Positions 6,174 to 9,188 of a stretch of DNA of 9,188 nucleotides are shown here, one piece after another. Source of the DNA: Sulfurimonas sp. (GTDB lineage: Bacteria; Campylobacterota; Campylobacteria; Campylobacterales; Sulfurimonadaceae); the NCBI GenBank assembly GCA_027083475.1, contig JALWON010000022.1, forward strand, positions 1 through 9,188. Direction: 5' to 3'. Positions within the stretch are counted from its first letter, which is position 1; the number at the start of each line of letters is the position of its first letter. The translations under genes were made by a program, and so were the position numbers. The notes under the pieces were generated by a model, which was given only the letters and a program-made list of their open reading frames with translations, was not told the DNA's origin and ran no database searches.

Positions 6174-8992
6174 TGTGCTTGGAGTTCTTTTTCTAAATAG
6201 GCTCCAGTGAACGAACCTGTTTGCTTATGATTTTTTGCAAGTGCTTCAGGTGAACCCTCGGCTATGATGAGTCCACCAGCAGCACCACCCTCTGGCCCCA
6301 TATCTATCACATAATCAGCATTTTTAATCATATCAAGATTATGCTCAATAATAAGCATACTGTTCCCAAGTTCCACAAACTTATGTAAAACTCCTGTCAA
6401 TCTATCTACATCTGCAAAATGAAGCCCTGTTGTTGGTTCATCGAGAATATAGAGTGTTTTTCCCGTATCTTTTCTACTTAACTCTTTAGCAAGTTTAATG
6501 CGTTGAGCCTCTCCACCTGAGAGTGTCACTGCGTTTTGTCCTAAGGTAATGTAACCCAGCCCCACATCTACTAAGGTTTTCATCTTAAGATTAATTTTTG
6601 GAATCGCTGCAAAAAATTCATAAGCTTCATCGACTGACATATTGAGTACATCAGAAATAGTCTTGCCTTTATAAAGCACTTCTAAAGTTTGCTGATTGTA
6701 GCGCGAGCCATTACAAGTATCGCATTTCACCATTATATCTGGTAAAAAGTGCATTTCTATCTTAATCTGCCCTTCCCCTTGACACTTCTCACAGCGACCG
6801 CCTTTGACATTAAAACTAAAACGTGAAGTGGTGTATCCGCGTATTTGAGACTCTTTTGTTTGCGAAAAAAGATTACGTATCTCATCCATCACACCTGTGT
6901 AGGTTGCAGGATTACTTCGAGGGGTGCGCCCTATGGGGCTTTGATCAAGGTAGATTACTTTATCGACATGTTCTAATCCTGTTATCTCCACACCTGCTAC
7001 TTTATTGACTTTTCTTGCATGATTTAAGAGTTCGCGAGCTGTCGGAAGGAGGGTTTGCAACATCAAAGAACTTTTTCCACTACCACTCACACCTGTGATA
7101 CAGACAAAGTTATTTAAGGGAATTCTTGCACTTAGATTGTTGATATTATTTAATGTAACATTTTTAATCTCTATATATTTATCCTGTTTTCTTCTGTAAA
7201 AATACTCTATTTTCTTGCGACCATACAAATAATCAGCCGTAAGTGTTTTTGCTTTTTTGAGTTTTGCTAACGTTCCGCTAAAAACAACATTCCCCCCAAA
7301 TTTTCCAGCACCTTCACCAATATCTATGATAAAGTCTGCGTTTTCAATCGTCTCTTTGTCGTGCTCTACTACAATGACACTATTGCCTTTCTCTTGCAGA
7401 CTTCTCAAAGTACGAATGAGTTTCAGAGTATCTCTCTCATGCAAACCAATGCTTGGCTCATCTAAGACATATAAAACACCTGTTAAACCACTCCCTATTT
7501 GAGAAGCAATACGAATCCGCTGTGCCTCTCCCCCACTAATCGTTCTAGCATCACGACCTAAAGTAATATACCCTAATCCAACATCATGTAAAAAGTAGAG
7601 TCGCTCACGAATCTCGTTTAAAATAGGGGCAGCCACTTGCTCATCTTGTGCACTCAAATAAGAAAAATGCTCCTCGTTTGCAAACCACTTATATGTTTTA
7701 CTAATAGGCATCTCTAAAAGTTCTGCAATTTTCCTCTCTCCAACTTTTACCGCTAGAGATTCCTGTTTTAAACGGTGCGAATCACAAACATCACATACTT
7801 TTTCACTCATATAATCTGCAAGTTCTTTTTCATCTTTGAACATATCGTATGCTATACGAATAATCCCAGGAAAGATGCGTTTAACCTCATGTTTTTTCCA
7901 AAGAAATGTGACTTCATCTATGTTTCCATGCAAAATAGCTTTTTTCTGATGCTCTTCTAATTCTGAGTAAGGCACAGTAATATCAATGTCATTATGCGCA
8001 CAAAACCCCTTTAAAAAAGTAAAATAGTACCCCTTGTTAAAGCCGTAAACAATCTTCACAGCCCCTTTTTCTATACTCAAATCTTGATCTATAATTTTCT
8101 CTTGGTCAAGGGCATAACGCAGTCCCAAACCATCACACTCACCACAAGCACCTTTGGGAGAGTTAAAAGAGAAAGAGAGGGGTTCAAGTGGGTCAAAACT
8201 AATCTTACAATCAAAACAGGCGTTATGCTCTGAATAATGTATATGCTCTTCGCATTGTAACTCTTCATAGTTTATAATATCAATCTCTAATTCACCGTAG
8301 CTCTCTTTAAGTGCTTTTTCTACTGAAGAGGCGATACGTTCTTTGTTGTCAGGCTTGACAACAACTCTATCAACAACAACTTTGATCGTATGTTTTTTGG
8401 TCTTAGAGAGTTCTATCTCCTCATCTAAACGCACCATCACACCATCGATTTGCGCACGGACATACCCTTTGTGAACAAGAGATTCTATCAAATCAGCATA
8501 GGCACCCTTGTTTTCTCGTACAAGTGGAGCGAGTAAAACAAGTTTGGCACCCGCTGGAAGTTTATGCACTTCATTGATAATATCAGAAGCACTCATTTGT
8601 GAGATGATTTTTCCACATTTATGGCAGTGCTGCACTCCTACTCGTGCATATAAAAGTCGAAGGTAGTCATATATCTCTGTAATCGTTCCCACTGTTGAGC
8701 GTGGATTTTTTGAAGTTGTTTTTTGATCAATAGCAATAGCAGGTGTCAATCCCTCTATTTTATCAACATCAGGCTTTCCTACACGGTCTAAAAATTGTCG
8801 TGCATATGAGGATAAAGACTCCATATAACGGCGTTGTCCCTCAGCATACAAGGTATCAAACGCAAGTGTTGATTTTCCACTCCCACTAATTCCTGTCATA
8901 ACAACTAACTCATTTTTTGGAATTGTTAAGCTGATATTTTTAAGATTATTCTCTTTTGCACCTGTGATGACTATACTATCTTTTTTCTTCAA
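6170..8992 (-). CDS. uvrA: Excinuclease ABC subunit UvrA
   Basis: UvrA is the damage-recognition ATPase of nucleotide excision repair; its dimer loads UvrB onto lesions. The 940-residue protein has both ABC modules: Walker A GISGSGKST (34-42), signature SGGEAQRIRIA (486-496) and Walker B VLYVLDEPS (507-514); then GVSGSGKSS (634-642), LSGGEAQRIKLA (824-835) and LYILDEPTTGLH (847-858). Zinc-finger cysteines are at C259/C262/C283/C286 in the first module and C734/C737/C757/C760 in the DNA-binding finger of the second. Extra CxxC pairs occur at 123/126 and 400/403. Start is TTG at 8992: an in-frame TAG lies two codons upstream, AAGG lies six bases upstream, and the next in-frame ATG (residue 32) falls at the edge of Walker A. 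It follows the TSUP-like gene by 31 bases and may share its transcript. The stop TAG overlaps the lolA stop on the other strand. Confidence 0.98.
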   Translation of the reverse strand: MKKKDSIVITGAKENNLKNISLTIPKNELVVMTGISGSGKSTLAFDTLYAEGQRRYMESLSSYARQFLDRVGKPDVDKIEGLTPAIAIDQKTTSKNPRSTVGTITEIYDYLRLLYARVGVQHCHKCGKIISQMSASDIINEVHKLPAGAKLVLLAPLVRENKGAYADLIESLVHKGYVRAQIDGVMVRLDEEIELSKTKKHTIKVVVDRVVVKPDNKERIASSVEKALKESYGELEIDIINYEELQCEEHIHYSEHNACFDCKISFDPLEPLSFSFNSPKGACGECDGLGLRYALDQEKIIDQDLSIEKGAVKIVYGFNKGYYFTFLKGFCAHNDIDITVPYSELEEHQKKAILHGNIDEVTFLWKKHEVKRIFPGIIRIAYDMFKDEKELADYMSEKVCDVCDSHRLKQESLAVKVGERKIAELLEMPISKTYKWFANEEHFSYLSAQDEQVAAPILNEIRERLYFLHDVGLGYITLGRDARTISGGEAQRIRIASQIGSGLTGVLYVLDEPSIGLHERDTLKLIRTLRSLQEKGNSVIVVEHDKETIENADFIIDIGEGAGKFGGNVVFSGTLAKLKKAKTLTADYLYGRKKIEYFYRRKQDKYIEIKNVTLNNINNLSARIPLNNFVCITGVSGSGKSSLMLQTLLPTARELLNHARKVNKVAGVEITGLEHVDKVIYLDQSPIGRTPRSNPATYTGVMDEIRNLFSQTKESQIRGYTTSRFSFNVKGGRCEKCQGEGQIKIEMHFLPDIMVKCDTCNGSRYNQQTLEVLYKGKTISDVLNMSVDEAYEFFAAIPKINLKMKTLVDVGLGYITLGQNAVTLSGGEAQRIKLAKELSRKDTGKTLYILDEPTTGLHFADVDRLTGVLHKFVELGNSMLIIEHNLDMIKNADYVIDMGPEGGAAGGLIIAEGSPEALAKNHKQTGSFTGAYLEKELQAH

Positions 8993-8998
8993 ATTCTA

Positions 8999-9002
8999 CC
9001 TT
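8999..9002 (-). promoter_or_regulatory. Ribosome binding site for the TTG start of uvrA
   Basis: AAGG within AGAAAAGG on the minus strand ends six bases before the TTG at 8992-8990. The in-frame TAG at 8998-8996 excludes any earlier start, so site and codon together fix the N-terminus. Confidence 0.75.
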
Positions 9003-9013
9003 TTCTTAAACTT

Positions 9014-9026
9014 TAATCTCAGATTA
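9014..9026. repeat. Short perfect palindrome over the stop codon of the upstream membrane protein gene
   Basis: TAATCT and AGATTA flank one central base, a perfect 6+6 dyad that includes the TAA stop of the TSUP-like gene and lies about 20 bases before the uvrA start. As RNA it would form only a four-base stem with a five-base loop and no following U-tract, so it is not a good terminator. A protein-binding dyad or chance are both possible. Confidence 0.3.
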
Positions 9027-9188
9027 CCAAAATATTCTTTGTGTTAAGTAACTCACAATCATCATATAAAAAAGCATAAGTAATTTTTTATGTATGTTTG
9101 CATTTACTTTTTCCTTCAAATGAATGCCAATGTACACTCCTAACAAAGAAGATAAACCTATCACAACACCACTATATATGTCTATATC
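9024..9188 (-). CDS. Multi-spanning membrane protein, probable TSUP (sulfite exporter TauE/SafE) family, C-terminal end
   Basis: Only the last 54 residues are inside the window. The frame is open to the right edge and ends at TAA (9026-9024). Two hydrophobic spans are visible: a small-residue-rich one, SGVVIGLSSLLGVYIGIHL (about 6-24), then a basic loop, KEKVNANIHKK (about 25-35), then a final span, LLMLFYMMIVSYLTQRIFW, at the C-terminus. A glycine-rich penultimate helix, a short basic loop and a last helix ending the protein fit the second half-repeat of TSUP permeases, which move sulfite, sulfonates or other small anions. The substrate cannot be inferred. Another polytopic membrane family remains possible because so little is visible. 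It lies 31 bases upstream of uvrA in the same direction, close enough for a shared transcript. Confidence 0.6.
   Translation of the reverse strand, partial: DIDIYSGVVIGLSSLLGVYIGIHLKEKVNANIHKKLLMLFYMMIVSYLTQRIFW

Noticed and set aside
6180..6206. TGGAG/CTCCA hairpin as a lolA terminator
   Set aside because: The stem is only five pairs with a 17-base loop, lies in the conserved uvrA coding sequence and is not followed by a U-tract.
1..9188. tRNA or rRNA genes, CRISPR arrays, insertion sequences, phage or defence genes
   Set aside because: None is visible: the window is filled with housekeeping coding sequence, the only sizeable spacer is the 125-base secA/lolA region, and no repeat arrays or transposase-like frames are present.

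Overview
This window looks like an AT-rich chromosomal segment from a member of the Campylobacterota (the former Epsilonproteobacteria). The evidence is the low GC content, the lysine- and isoleucine-rich proteins, the A/T-rich spacers, the AAGG-type ribosome binding sites, and the grouping of lolA, secA and a LolC/E-type permease. From memory that grouping also occurs in Helicobacter pylori (around HP0785-HP0787). A free-living sulfur-oxidising genus such as Sulfurimonas is plausible but cannot be settled from the sequence alone.

Layout. Bases 2-1750 (+) hold the C-terminal part of a large AsmA-like/YhdP-like periplasmic protein that runs off the left edge. It abuts, end to end and with no spacer, a minus-strand pair: the LolC/E-family lipoprotein-release permease (1751-2953) and secA (2950-5532). 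The permease start codon overlaps the secA stop codon in a TTGA junction. A roughly 125-base divergent spacer (5533-5657) separates secA from lolA (5658-6173, +). lolA converges on uvrA (6170-8992, -), and their stop codons overlap. Thirty-one bases upstream of uvrA lies the C-terminal end of a multi-spanning membrane protein, probably of the TSUP (TauE/SafE) family (9024-9188, -), which runs off the right edge.

How the genes fit together. Four of the six genes serve the Gram-negative envelope. SecA drives preprotein export. The LolC/E permease extracts mature lipoproteins from the inner membrane and hands them to LolA, which ferries them across the periplasm. The AsmA-like protein belongs to a family implicated in moving phospholipids to the outer membrane. 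uvrA (nucleotide excision repair) and the TSUP-like transporter are functionally unrelated neighbours.

The window is almost completely coding. There is no gap above 300 bases, and I see no RNA gene, CRISPR array, insertion sequence or integration site. I found no convincing previously undescribed system. The observations worth a second look concern gene junctions, start-site choice, the shared secA/lolA promoter region and some residue-level departures from E. coli homologues.
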